Origin: Actinomyces sp. AC-20-1
GTDB lineage: Bacteria > Actinomycetota > Actinomycetes > Actinomycetales > Actinomycetaceae
Assembly: GCF_023369555.1 (NCBI RefSeq)
Contig: NZ_JACJVC010000008.1
Location: forward strand, 1 to 64,000
Reading direction: 5' to 3'
Length of the DNA: 64,000 nt
The position numbers and the translations under genes were made by a program. The notes below the pieces were generated by a model that saw only the letters and a program-made list of their open reading frames with translations, was not told the origin of the DNA and made no database searches. The number at the start of each line of letters is the position of its first letter. Positions within the stretch are counted from its first letter, which is position 1. Shown piece by piece: positions 25,730 to 33,044 of the stretch.

Positions 25730-27745
25730 ATGCCCGTTGCACCGCAGGCCCCTCGGCCCTCCGCCGGCGCGGGAGGACGCCTCCTGCCCGTGCCCGACGC
25801 CCCACTGCCCCAGCCACCCACCCGCTCCGCCGGCGCCCTCCTGCGCTGGCTGCTCGTGCGCGCCTGGAAGCCCGTGCTCGTGGCGACCCTCGCGGCGACG
25901 ACGTCGAACGTCATCCAGGCCATCGTGCCCGGCTTCCTCGGCGCCGCCCTCGACTCCGGCATCGAGAACGGCCTCAACCCCCGCCTGTGGGCCATCGGCC
26001 TGGGCCTGCTCCTCCTGTTCTGCGTGTACGCCGTCGGCGACACGGGCCTGTCCTACTTCCGCGTCCACGCCTGGATGCGCGTGAGCTTCGACGTCGACCG
26101 GCTCGTGGCCCGGCAGGTCTCCACCACCGGCACGGACCTGGGCCGCCAGACCTCCACCGGCGAGGTCGCCGCCATCGTGGCCTCCGACGCCCAGTACCTG
26201 GGCAACGTCGTCGAGCGCCTGCCGGGCCTCATCGGCGCGGCCGTGTCCTTCCTCGTCGTCGCCGTCCTCATGCTCGGCACCTCCGTGCGCCTGGGCCTCA
26301 TCGCGCTCATCGGCATGCCGCTGGTCGCCTGGATCGTCACACTCGTCATCAAGCCCCTGCAGAGGCGCCAGGCCCACCAGCGCGAGGCCCAGTCCCAGGT
26401 GACCACCATCACGACGGACACGGTGGCGGGCCTGCGCATCCTGCGCGGCATCGGCGGCGAGGACGTCTTCGCCCGCCGCTACCGGGACGCCTCCCAGGAG
26501 CTGCGCCGCCGGGGCGTGTCCGTCGCCGGGACCCAGTCGGTGCTCATGAGCCTGCAGGTGCTGCTGCCCGGGCTGTTCGTCGCCGTCGTCGTGTGGGCGG
26601 CGGCCCGCATGGCCGTGGCCGGGCAGATCAGCGCCGGTGAGCTCGTCACCTTCTACGGGTACACCGCCTACCTGTCCTGGCCGCTCATGGAGTTCTCCAA
26701 CTCGGTGCAGGACCTCACGCGCGCCCGCGTCGGCGCCCGGCGCCTGCTGCGGCTGCTGACGGTCTCGCTCACCGCCGGCAGCGTCACCGAGCGCCTCGAC
26801 CTGGACCCGGCACAGGGCACCGCCGTCGCCGGGGCGCTCGTCGACCACGCCTCGGGGGTGCGGATCGAGCCGGGGCGCATGACCGCGCTCGTCGCCGCCG
26901 ACCCGGACCTGTCCGCCGCCCTGGCGACCCGCCTGGGGCGCTTCCACGACGACGGCCCCGTCGTCACCCTCACGAACCGTCCCCTGACCGACATGCCGCT
27001 GGCGGACGTGCGCGCCAGCGTCGTCGTCTCCGGGGCCACCGCCCAGCTCTTCACGGGCACGCTGCGCCAGGCCCTCGACGTGCGCGGCGGCCGGGCGCCG
27101 CAGCCGGTCGGGGTCGCCGCCCTGGTCGCGGCGGAGGACGAGCGGGCCGGCTCCGCCCTCGACCAGGACGTGCGGGCCCCCGTCCTGAGGGCCGACGGCG
27201 ACGACCGTCTTCTCGCGGCCCTCGAGGTCGCGGACGCCCACGACGTCCTGTCCTCGCTCGAGCACGGCCTGGCGGGGATGGTGACCGAGAAGGGCCGCTC
27301 CCTGTCGGGCGGGCAGCGCCAGCGCGTGGCGCTCGCCCGGGCCCTGCTCACCGAGGCCCCCGCCCTCGTGCTCATCGAGCCGACCAGCGCCCTGGACTCA
27401 CACACCGAGTCGCGCGTCGCCCGCCGTGTCCACGCCGCGCGGCGCGGACGCACCACCGTCATCGTCACAGAGTCCCCGCTGGTGCTGGAGGCCTGTGACG
27501 AGGTGGTCCTGCTCGACGACGAGGGCCGCGAGCGCGTGCGCTCCACGCACCGGGACCTGCTCGCCCGGGCCCGGCAGGGGCAGGCCGACGCCCTCGCCTA
27601 CCGGGCCGTCGTCGCCCGCGCCTCGGGAGAGGCGGAGCCCGGGGCCCCGACACCGGGAGGGACGGAGCCCACGGCCCCGCCGACCGGGCCGGACACCGTC
27701 GGACGGGTCCCAGCGCACCCAGGCACCACCGAGGAGGGACGCTGA
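25730..27745 (+). CDS. ABC exporter subunit with degenerate nucleotide-binding domain
   Basis: This 671-residue fused permease-ATPase has six membrane segments in residues 50-350. The signature loop SLSGGQRQR is intact (about 525-530), and the ATP domain ends with a long Pro/Thr-rich tail. However, the Walker A position (about 382-400) reads ALVAADPDLSAALATR with no GxxGxGKT. Walker B reads LVLIEPTSALD with the usual Asp replaced by Ile. The H-loop reads VTESPL with no His. So this subunit probably cannot hydrolyse ATP at its own site but can supply the signature to its partner. Its stop overlaps the next gene's ATG (TGATG), so the two subunits are made together. Substrate unknown. Confidence 0.88.
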   Translation: MPVAPQAPRPSAGAGGRLLPVPDAPLPQPPTRSAGALLRWLLVRAWKPVLVATLAATTSNVIQAIVPGFLGAALDSGIENGLNPRLWAIGLGLLLLFCVYAVGDTGLSYFRVHAWMRVSFDVDRLVARQVSTTGTDLGRQTSTGEVAAIVASDAQYLGNVVERLPGLIGAAVSFLVVAVLMLGTSVRLGLIALIGMPLVAWIVTLVIKPLQRRQAHQREAQSQVTTITTDTVAGLRILRGIGGEDVFARRYRDASQELRRRGVSVAGTQSVLMSLQVLLPGLFVAVVVWAAARMAVAGQISAGELVTFYGYTAYLSWPLMEFSNSVQDLTRARVGARRLLRLLTVSLTAGSVTERLDLDPAQGTAVAGALVDHASGVRIEPGRMTALVAADPDLSAALATRLGRFHDDGPVVTLTNRPLTDMPLADVRASVVVSGATAQLFTGTLRQALDVRGGRAPQPVGVAALVAAEDERAGSALDQDVRAPVLRADGDDRLLAALEVADAHDVLSSLEHGLAGMVTEKGRSLSGGQRQRVALARALLTEAPALVLIEPTSALDSHTESRVARRVHAARRGRTTVIVTESPLVLEACDEVVLLDDEGRERVRSTHRDLLARARQGQADALAYRAVVARASGEAEPGAPTPGGTEPTAPPTGPDTVGRVPAHPGTTEEGR

Positions 27746-29481
27746 TGGCGCTGCCGCTCGCCCCCGGCAAGGTCGCGATGCGCAAGACCCTCGGGATCAT
27801 GGCCTCCTACCGGGCGCGCTTCTGGTGGGTCCTCGCGCTGCAGGTGACGGCCGTGCTGGCGACCCTGGTCGCCCCTCAGCTGCTCGGCCGGCTCGTCACC
27901 CGGGTCTCGGCGGGCACCGCGACCATCGACTACGTGGACAAGGTCGTGCTCACGATCATCCTCGTGACCGTCGTCGGCGCGGTCATCAACCGGTACGCGC
28001 AGATGCACGCGCGCACGCTCGGCGAGTCCGTCTTCGCGGGCCTGCGCGAGCGGATGATGAACCGCGTCGTCCACCTGCCGCTGAGCGCCGTCGAGTCCGC
28101 CGGCACCGGGGACCTGGTGGGCCGCACCACCAACGACGTCTCCCGCATCGAGTTCCTCGTGCGCGTCGGGATCCCCCAGATCATGGTGTGCACCGTGACG
28201 ATCATCTTCACGATCGTCGCCGCCGCGCTGTCCGACCCGCTGCTGGCGCTGGGGCTGCTCGTCGTCGGGCCTCCCGTGTACCTCATGATGAGCTGGTACC
28301 TGCCGCTGTCGGTGCCCGCCTACCGGGCCTCCTCCTCCGCCTACGCGCGCCTGAACGGAGCCGTCTCCGAGACGGTCGAGCACGCGCAGACCGTTGACGC
28401 CCTGGGCATCGGCGCCCGCCGCGAGGAGGCGATCCTCACCCACGTGACCGAGGCGTGGAGCCTGGAGAGGTACACGGCGGGCCTCAGGGTGCGCCTGTTC
28501 CTCGTGCTCGACGTCGCCTGGCGCGCGCCCGTCGTCGTCATCCTCCTGTGGGGCGCCTTCCTCGCCGGCCACGGCCTGGCCTCCCTCGGGGCGATCACGA
28601 CGGTGGCCCTGTACGCGATGGAGCTGCGCAAGCCCATCGGCCAGCTCATGTTCTGGATCGACCAGGTGCAGGTGGGCCAGGCCTCCCTGTCGCGCATCCT
28701 CGGCGTGGAGGAGGTCCCGGCGGACCGCACCCCCACCGGGGCGGTCCCGCAGGGCACGCGCATCGTGCTGCGCGACGTGCGCTTCTCCTACCGCGAGGGC
28801 GTCGAGGTGCTGCACGGTGTGAGCCTGGAGCTGCGTCCCGGGGAGCGGCTGGCCGTCGTCGGGCCCTCCGGCTCGGGCAAGTCCACACTGGGGCGGATGC
28901 TCGCGGGCATCCACCCACCGACCTCCGGGTCGGTGACGGTGGGCGGGGTGGCGCTGACGGACCTGCCGGAGGAGGAGCTGCGCCGGCACGTCGCGCTCGT
29001 GACCCAGGAGCACCACGTCTTCGTCGGCACCGTCGCGGACAACGTCCGCCTGGGCCGCCCGGACGCCGACGACGCCACGATCCGCCGGGCGCTCGAGGCC
29101 ATCGGCGCCTCCTCCTGGGTGGACGCGCTCGAGGATGGCATGTCCACGATGGTCGGCTCCGGCCACCTGGAGCTCACCCCGGCGCAGGCGCAGGAGGTGG
29201 CGCTGGCCCGTCTGGTCCTGCTGGACCCGCACACGCTCATCCTCGACGAGGCCACGAGCCTGCTGGACCCGCACGCGGCCCGCACGCTCGAGCGGACCCT
29301 GTCGACGGCGCTGGCCGGGCGCACGGTCATCGAGGTGGCGCACCGGCTGTACACGGCGCAGGACGCGGACCGGGTGGCGGTCGTCATGGACGGGCGGGTG
29401 GTCGAGCTCGGCACGCACGACGAGCTCGTGGCGCTGGGCGGCGAGTACGCGAGCCTGTGGGAGGCCTGGAGCCAGGAGTAG
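27745..29481 (+). CDS. ABC exporter subunit with intact Walker motifs and degenerate signature
   Basis: This 578-residue partner of the previous gene has six membrane segments, Walker A VGPSGSGKST (about 372-381), Walker B LILDEATSLLD and H-loop VAHRL. Its signature motif is altered to LTPAQAQE in place of LSGGQ. Combined with the partner's defects, exactly one complete ATP site can form: Walker A/B from this chain and signature from the other. The membrane domain shows AVESAGTGDLVGRTTNDVSR, typical of type IV exporters. It is followed by 315 bp of repeats and no gene. Confidence 0.92.
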   Translation: MALPLAPGKVAMRKTLGIMASYRARFWWVLALQVTAVLATLVAPQLLGRLVTRVSAGTATIDYVDKVVLTIILVTVVGAVINRYAQMHARTLGESVFAGLRERMMNRVVHLPLSAVESAGTGDLVGRTTNDVSRIEFLVRVGIPQIMVCTVTIIFTIVAAALSDPLLALGLLVVGPPVYLMMSWYLPLSVPAYRASSSAYARLNGAVSETVEHAQTVDALGIGARREEAILTHVTEAWSLERYTAGLRVRLFLVLDVAWRAPVVVILLWGAFLAGHGLASLGAITTVALYAMELRKPIGQLMFWIDQVQVGQASLSRILGVEEVPADRTPTGAVPQGTRIVLRDVRFSYREGVEVLHGVSLELRPGERLAVVGPSGSGKSTLGRMLAGIHPPTSGSVTVGGVALTDLPEEELRRHVALVTQEHHVFVGTVADNVRLGRPDADDATIRRALEAIGASSWVDALEDGMSTMVGSGHLELTPAQAQEVALARLVLLDPHTLILDEATSLLDPHAARTLERTLSTALAGRTVIEVAHRLYTAQDADRVAVVMDGRVVELGTHDELVALGGEYASLWEAWSQE

Positions 29482-29796
29482 GGGCCGGGCGCGGCGGCGG
29501 CCTGGGACACACAGGACGCACGGGGCACACAGGGCACCTGGGACACACAGGACGCACGGGGCAGCGCGCCAGGACAACGTGCGTGCGCAAGGACAACCTC
29601 CTCGCGCAAGGACAACTAAAACGCTCAAGGACAACCTGTGCGACGCCACCAGGTTGTCCATCCAGCAGCACGTTGTCCTTGGCGCGTCACGTTGTCCTTG
29701 GCGGGCGCCCAGGTGTGAGAACCTGGCACAGGAAAAGACGCGCGGGTACCGTTGCGCGCAGCGTCCGCCACCCCCTCACCGAAGGCTCCGTCCCAC
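29482..29796. other. Repeat-filled 315-bp intergenic region
   Basis: No gene is seen. It holds a 27-bp direct repeat (29501-29527 and 29537-29563, 36-bp period, starting CCTGGGACACACAGG), then the GGACAAC array at 29572-29697. After the array, about 100 bp lead to the holin-like gene and probably hold its promoter. Confidence 0.8.
29572..29697. repeat. Palindromic array of GGACAAC on a 19-bp period (4 direct + 3 inverted), copy 1
   Basis: GGACAAC starts at 29572, 29591, 29610 and 29629, exactly 19 bp apart. Its complement GTTGTCC starts at 29653, 29672 and 29691, again 19 bp apart. The two halves are separated by a 17-nt centre (29636-29652). Most units are preceded by CAA. The inner units can pair as GGACAACCTG with CAGGTTGTCC. 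An array with the same spacing is at 61031-61099. Confidence 0.9.
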
Positions 29797-30237
29797 ATGA
29801 CCCAGTACCAGCCGCCCTCGGGCGCTCCCGGCTCCCAGCCCTCGCTTGGCGAGCTCGTCGCCCGGATCTCGGAGAACGTCACCGGTCTCGTCAAGGGCGA
29901 GATCGAGCTCGCCAAGGCCAAGGGCAAGCGCATGGCCATCGCGCTCGGCCTGGGCGCAGGCCTGCTCGCCGCTGCCGCCGTGCTCGCCCTGTACGCCCTC
30001 GGGATGCTCCTGAGCGCGCTCGCCTGGGCCATCGCCGAGGCGCTGTCCCCCTGGGCCGGCCACCTCATCGTCGCCGTGCTCCTGCTCGTGGTCGTGGCCG
30101 TGCTCGCCCTCCTGGGCGTCAACCGCCTCAAGGCCGCCCAGGCGGACGTCCCCGCACCGCAGGAGGGGATCAAGGCCGACGTCGCCCTCGCCAAGGCCGC
30201 CCTGCAGGAGGGCCTGGAGAAGGGCAGCCTCAAGTGA
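29797..30237 (+). CDS. Actinobacterial holin-like (phage holin family) membrane protein
   Basis: This 146-residue protein has the layout of the Act_holin/DUF1469 family. A short hydrophilic N-terminus with SLGELVARISENVTGLVKGE and IELAKAKGKRM is followed by two long membrane helices (GAGLLAAAAVLALYALGMLL and HLIVAVLLLVVVAVLALLGV), then a helical tail. Despite the name, chromosomal members are not known to lyse cells. ATG at 29797. Its stop overlaps the next gene's GTG by four bases, so three genes form an operon. Confidence 0.85.
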   Translation: MTQYQPPSGAPGSQPSLGELVARISENVTGLVKGEIELAKAKGKRMAIALGLGAGLLAAAAVLALYALGMLLSALAWAIAEALSPWAGHLIVAVLLLVVVAVLALLGVNRLKAAQADVPAPQEGIKADVALAKAALQEGLEKGSLK

Positions 30238-30782
30238 GCACCCACGCGCAGCAGCCCACCGTCCCCCAGAACCCCTCGGGCGTGCGGGTCCCTCCCGCCC
30301 CCCTGCCGGTCAACACCCCGGGGACGGGGCCCACGGGCCCCTCCGCCGCCGAGCTCGCGGCTCAGGCCCGCGCCCGGCAGGCCGCCAAGGCCGCTCTCTC
30401 CCCCGAGGGGATCGAGGCCGAGCTCGCCGCCCGCCGTGCCTCCCTCACCGCGGACCTCACCGCCCTGGGCACCCGCCTCGCCCCGGAGGCGCTCATGACG
30501 CAGGCAGTCGCCTCGGCACGTGAGGCCGTCGCCCAGGCACGGGCCGGCCTCACCTCGGCCCTCTCCTCCGCCCGGGCCGGCACGACCGGTCAGGCCGACG
30601 GCGCCGCCACCGCCTACGGCTCCGTGCCGCTCGCTCCGGCCCCGAGCGTCCTGGACCGTGTCAACCGTCTGCTCGACGACGCCCGTGACGGGGACCCGGC
30701 CTCGCTGGGGATCGTCACCGGCGCGGCGCTCGTCCTGGCGGGCGTGAGCGTGTTCGCCGCTGTCAAGGCGCTGCGCCGATGA
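30234..30782 (+). CDS. DUF3618-like protein with C-terminal membrane segment
   Basis: This 182-residue protein starts at GTG 30234 inside the stop of the holin-like gene. It has a disordered Pro/Gly N-terminus, then a helical DUF3618-type stretch (IEAELAARRASLTADLTALG) and a C-terminal hydrophobic segment (LGIVTGAALVLAGVSVFAAV). The family is of unknown function and commonly sits next to holin-like genes in actinobacteria. It overlaps the next gene by four bases. Confidence 0.75.
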   Translation: MSTHAQQPTVPQNPSGVRVPPAPLPVNTPGTGPTGPSAAELAAQARARQAAKAALSPEGIEAELAARRASLTADLTALGTRLAPEALMTQAVASAREAVAQARAGLTSALSSARAGTTGQADGAATAYGSVPLAPAPSVLDRVNRLLDDARDGDPASLGIVTGAALVLAGVSVFAAVKALRR

Positions 30783-31126
30783 GCGAGTCGATGAGTGAGG
30801 CGCGGCCCTCCACCCCGGAGGAGATCGAGGCCCGCCTGCGGGACACGCGGGCCCAGCTCGCGGCCAGTGTCGACGCCCTGGCCGAGCGCGTCTCGCCTCA
30901 GGCCCAGGCCCGTGCGGCGGGCGAGCAGCTGGGCGCGCGGCTGGCTCAGGAGCGCGACAGGCTCGTGGACCGGGTCAGCGAGGTGCGCCGCCGCGCCGTG
31001 GAGACGGTCGAGCGGGCCCAGGAGGGCGACGAGGCCGCGCGGCGCACGGTCGCGGTGGTCGCGGGTGGTGCCGTCGCCGCTGCGGCGGCTCTCGGCTCAC
31101 TCCTGCGCCGCGGCTCGCGCCGCTGA
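30779..31126 (+). CDS. DUF3618 family protein
   Basis: This 115-residue protein carries a clearer DUF3618 motif: EEIEARLRDTRAQLAASVDA followed by LAERVSPQAQARAAGE. A charged coiled-coil-like helix and a short C-terminal hydrophobic stretch (VAVVAGGAVAAAAALGSLL) follow. It is third in the holin-like operon, with ATG overlapping the previous stop. The two DUF3618 proteins could pair through their helices at the membrane (inferred). Confidence 0.85.
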   Translation: MSESMSEARPSTPEEIEARLRDTRAQLAASVDALAERVSPQAQARAAGEQLGARLAQERDRLVDRVSEVRRRAVETVERAQEGDEAARRTVAVVAGGAVAAAAALGSLLRRGSRR

Positions 31127-31443
31127 GCGTCACTGAGCGGCACTGAACGCCGCCGCCACGGACTGGGAGCCGCTGAGACGCTGCGAAGAGGCGCTGCACC
31201 GCGCTGAGCAGCACGACGAGGGGGAGGCGGCAGCCATCACCCACCGCACCGCCCGGGCTGTCCGCGCCGTCCACGGCCTCACGGCCTCACGTCGGTCTCA
31301 CGGCTCACGTCCCACGGGGCGTTCTCCCTCACATGGCGCCGAATAGCCATTTGCCGGGGCGTGGATATAGGCTCGCCCCACGACACATTTGCCCACGTGA
31401 TGCGCGCCTCGCGCGCCAGAGATTGTTGGAGGGGGTCGAGCCT
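31127..31443. other. 317-bp intergenic region before the DUF3073 gene
   Basis: I see no gene. There are short direct repeats (CACGGCCTCACGGCCTCACG near 31270) and a GGGGCG/CGCCCC inverted repeat flanking a TATAGG-like element near 31360. The latter probably marks the DUF3073 promoter. Confidence 0.5.
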
Positions 31444-31647
31444 ATGGGGCGCGGCCGTCAGAAGGCCAAGGCGACGAAGGTCGCCCGCAAGCTCAAGTAC
31501 TTCAGCCCGGAGACCGACTACGCGGCTCTCGAGCGCGAGCTCGTCAGCGCGTCCAGCGGCGCCGAGGCTGACGACGAGATCGACTACGAGGAGCTGGCCT
31601 CCAAGTACAACGTGGACGACGACTGGGACGACTCCGAGGAGGAGTGA
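31444..31647 (+). CDS. DUF3073 family protein
   Basis: This 67-residue protein starts MGRGRQKAKATKVARKLKYF and ends in a strongly acidic tail (DDDWDDSEEE), the full layout of the actinobacterial DUF3073 family. The basic N-terminal half and acidic C-terminal half suggest an interaction with nucleic acid or ribosomes, but the function is unknown. GGAGGGGG precedes the ATG. It converges with purM, and this DUF3073/purM/purF neighbourhood is conserved across actinobacteria. Confidence 0.93.
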   Translation: MGRGRQKAKATKVARKLKYFSPETDYAALERELVSASSGAEADDEIDYEELASKYNVDDDWDDSEEE

Positions 31648-31692
31648 CCCGCTCACTATCACCGCTCCTGCGAGCGTGAGCACCGCTCGCAG

Positions 31693-31728
31693 GCAAGGGC
31701 CGGCAGGGACTCCCCTGCCGGCCCTTGC
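31693..31728. terminator. Strong terminator between DUF3073 and purM
   Basis: GCAAGGGCCGGCAGGG (31693-31708) pairs perfectly with 31713-31728 around a 4-nt loop. It serves the DUF3073 transcript and possibly purM, which converge here. Confidence 0.85.
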
Positions 31729-31892
31729 GCTGTCTCACGCTCCGCCGTCCCGCACCCCTGCGCCGTGAGCCGGCCCGGGGGCAGGCCGGGTGGGCAGGCC
31801 CCCGGCTCCCGGGACCGGCCGGGTCAGCCGGGCCGGCGGGACCCAGCCGGGCCAACCGAGCCGGCCTCCGGTCGTGGCCCCAGGCCCGGCTC

Positions 31893-33044
31893 TCAGACGG
31901 TGCGGTAGCTGCCGTGGATGTCGACGGCGCCGCCGTCGACCCCCTTCGTGCCCGCCACCACGCGCCCGCGCGACCGGTAGCCCTCAGCGCCGTGCACCGA
32001 TCCGAGCACCCAGGCCGGCACGCCCGCCGCTGCCGACTGGCGCAGGACCTCGTCCACGGCCTCGGGGGCGACGACCACGACCATGCCCACCCCGAGGTTG
32101 AGCGTGGACTCCAGGTCGTCCCACGGCACGGAGCCGAGCGTGCGCACGAGGTCGAAGACGGCCGGGACCGTCCAGGAGGCGCGGTCGACGTCGCCCACGA
32201 GGCCGGCGGGCAGGACGCGGGCGAGGTTGGCGGCCAGGCCGCCGCCGGTGACGTGGCTGAAGGCGCGCACGCGCAGCGCCGCGGGGTCGGCGCCGGCCGG
32301 GTCGATGGCGTCCACGAGGTCGAGGCACAGGGCCGAGTACAGGCGGGTGGGCTCCAGCAGCTCCTCGCCGAGCCTGCGCCCGAGCCCGGGAACGTGGCGG
32401 TCCAGGGCCCACCCGGCGTGCTCGACGACGCGGCGCACGAGGGAGTAGCCGTTGGAGTGCAGGCCGGAGGCCGCCAGGGCGACCAGCACGTCGCCGGCGC
32501 GCACGCGCTCGGCGCCGAGCATCCGGTCGGCCTCGACCACGCCCGTGGCGGCGCCGGCGACGTCGTACTCGTCCGGAGCCATGAGGCCGGGGTGCTCGGC
32601 GGTCTCCCCGCCCAGCAGCGGGGTGCGCACCTGGGCGCAGGCCTGGGCGACCCCGCGCACGATGTCAGCGACACGCTCGGGCACGACGTGCCCGCAGGCG
32701 ATGTAGTCCGTCATGAGCAGCGGGCGCGCCCCCGTGACGGCGATGTCGTCGACGACCATGCCGACGAGGTCCTGGCCGATGGTGTCGTGCACGTCCACGG
32801 CCTGGGCGATGGCGACCTTCGTGCCCACGCCGTCGGTGGAGGTGGCCAGCAGGGGCCTGCGGTAGGAGCGCAGCTCGGAGACGTCGACCATCCCGGCGAA
32901 GCCGCCCACGCCGCCGACGACCGCCGGGGTCATGGTCGCGGCCACCGAGGCCTTCATGAGCTCGACGGCGCGGTCGCCGGCCGCGGTGTCCACGCCCGCG
33001 AAGGCGTAGGTGATGCCGGAGGGCTGGGTGGGTGCGGTGCTCAC
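31893..33044 (-). CDS. purM: Phosphoribosylformylglycinamidine cyclo-ligase
   Basis: This enzyme makes aminoimidazole ribotide (AIR), the fifth step of purine synthesis. The 383 residues include YAFAGVDTAAGDRAVELMK, STDGVGTKVAIAQ, GQDLVGMVVDDIAVTGARPL, GGETAEHPGLM and FSHVTGGGLAANLAR, all hallmarks of PurM. GTG at 33044 overlaps the purF stop by four bases (GTGA), so the two are co-translated. The protein is slightly longer than typical at the C-terminus. Confidence 0.97.
   Translation of the reverse strand: MSTAPTQPSGITYAFAGVDTAAGDRAVELMKASVAATMTPAVVGGVGGFAGMVDVSELRSYRRPLLATSTDGVGTKVAIAQAVDVHDTIGQDLVGMVVDDIAVTGARPLLMTDYIACGHVVPERVADIVRGVAQACAQVRTPLLGGETAEHPGLMAPDEYDVAGAATGVVEADRMLGAERVRAGDVLVALAASGLHSNGYSLVRRVVEHAGWALDRHVPGLGRRLGEELLEPTRLYSALCLDLVDAIDPAGADPAALRVRAFSHVTGGGLAANLARVLPAGLVGDVDRASWTVPAVFDLVRTLGSVPWDDLESTLNLGVGMVVVVAPEAVDEVLRQSAAAGVPAWVLGSVHGAEGYRSRGRVVAGTKGVDGGAVDIHGSYRTV

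Noticed and set aside
29572-29697. CRISPR array
   Set aside because: The repeats are 7 bp and flip orientation halfway. There are no 23-40-bp repeats with unique spacers and no cas genes.
29797-31126. Prophage lysis cassette (holin name)
   Set aside because: No endolysin, capsid or integrase genes. Holin-like plus DUF3618 genes are ordinary actinobacterial chromosomal genes.
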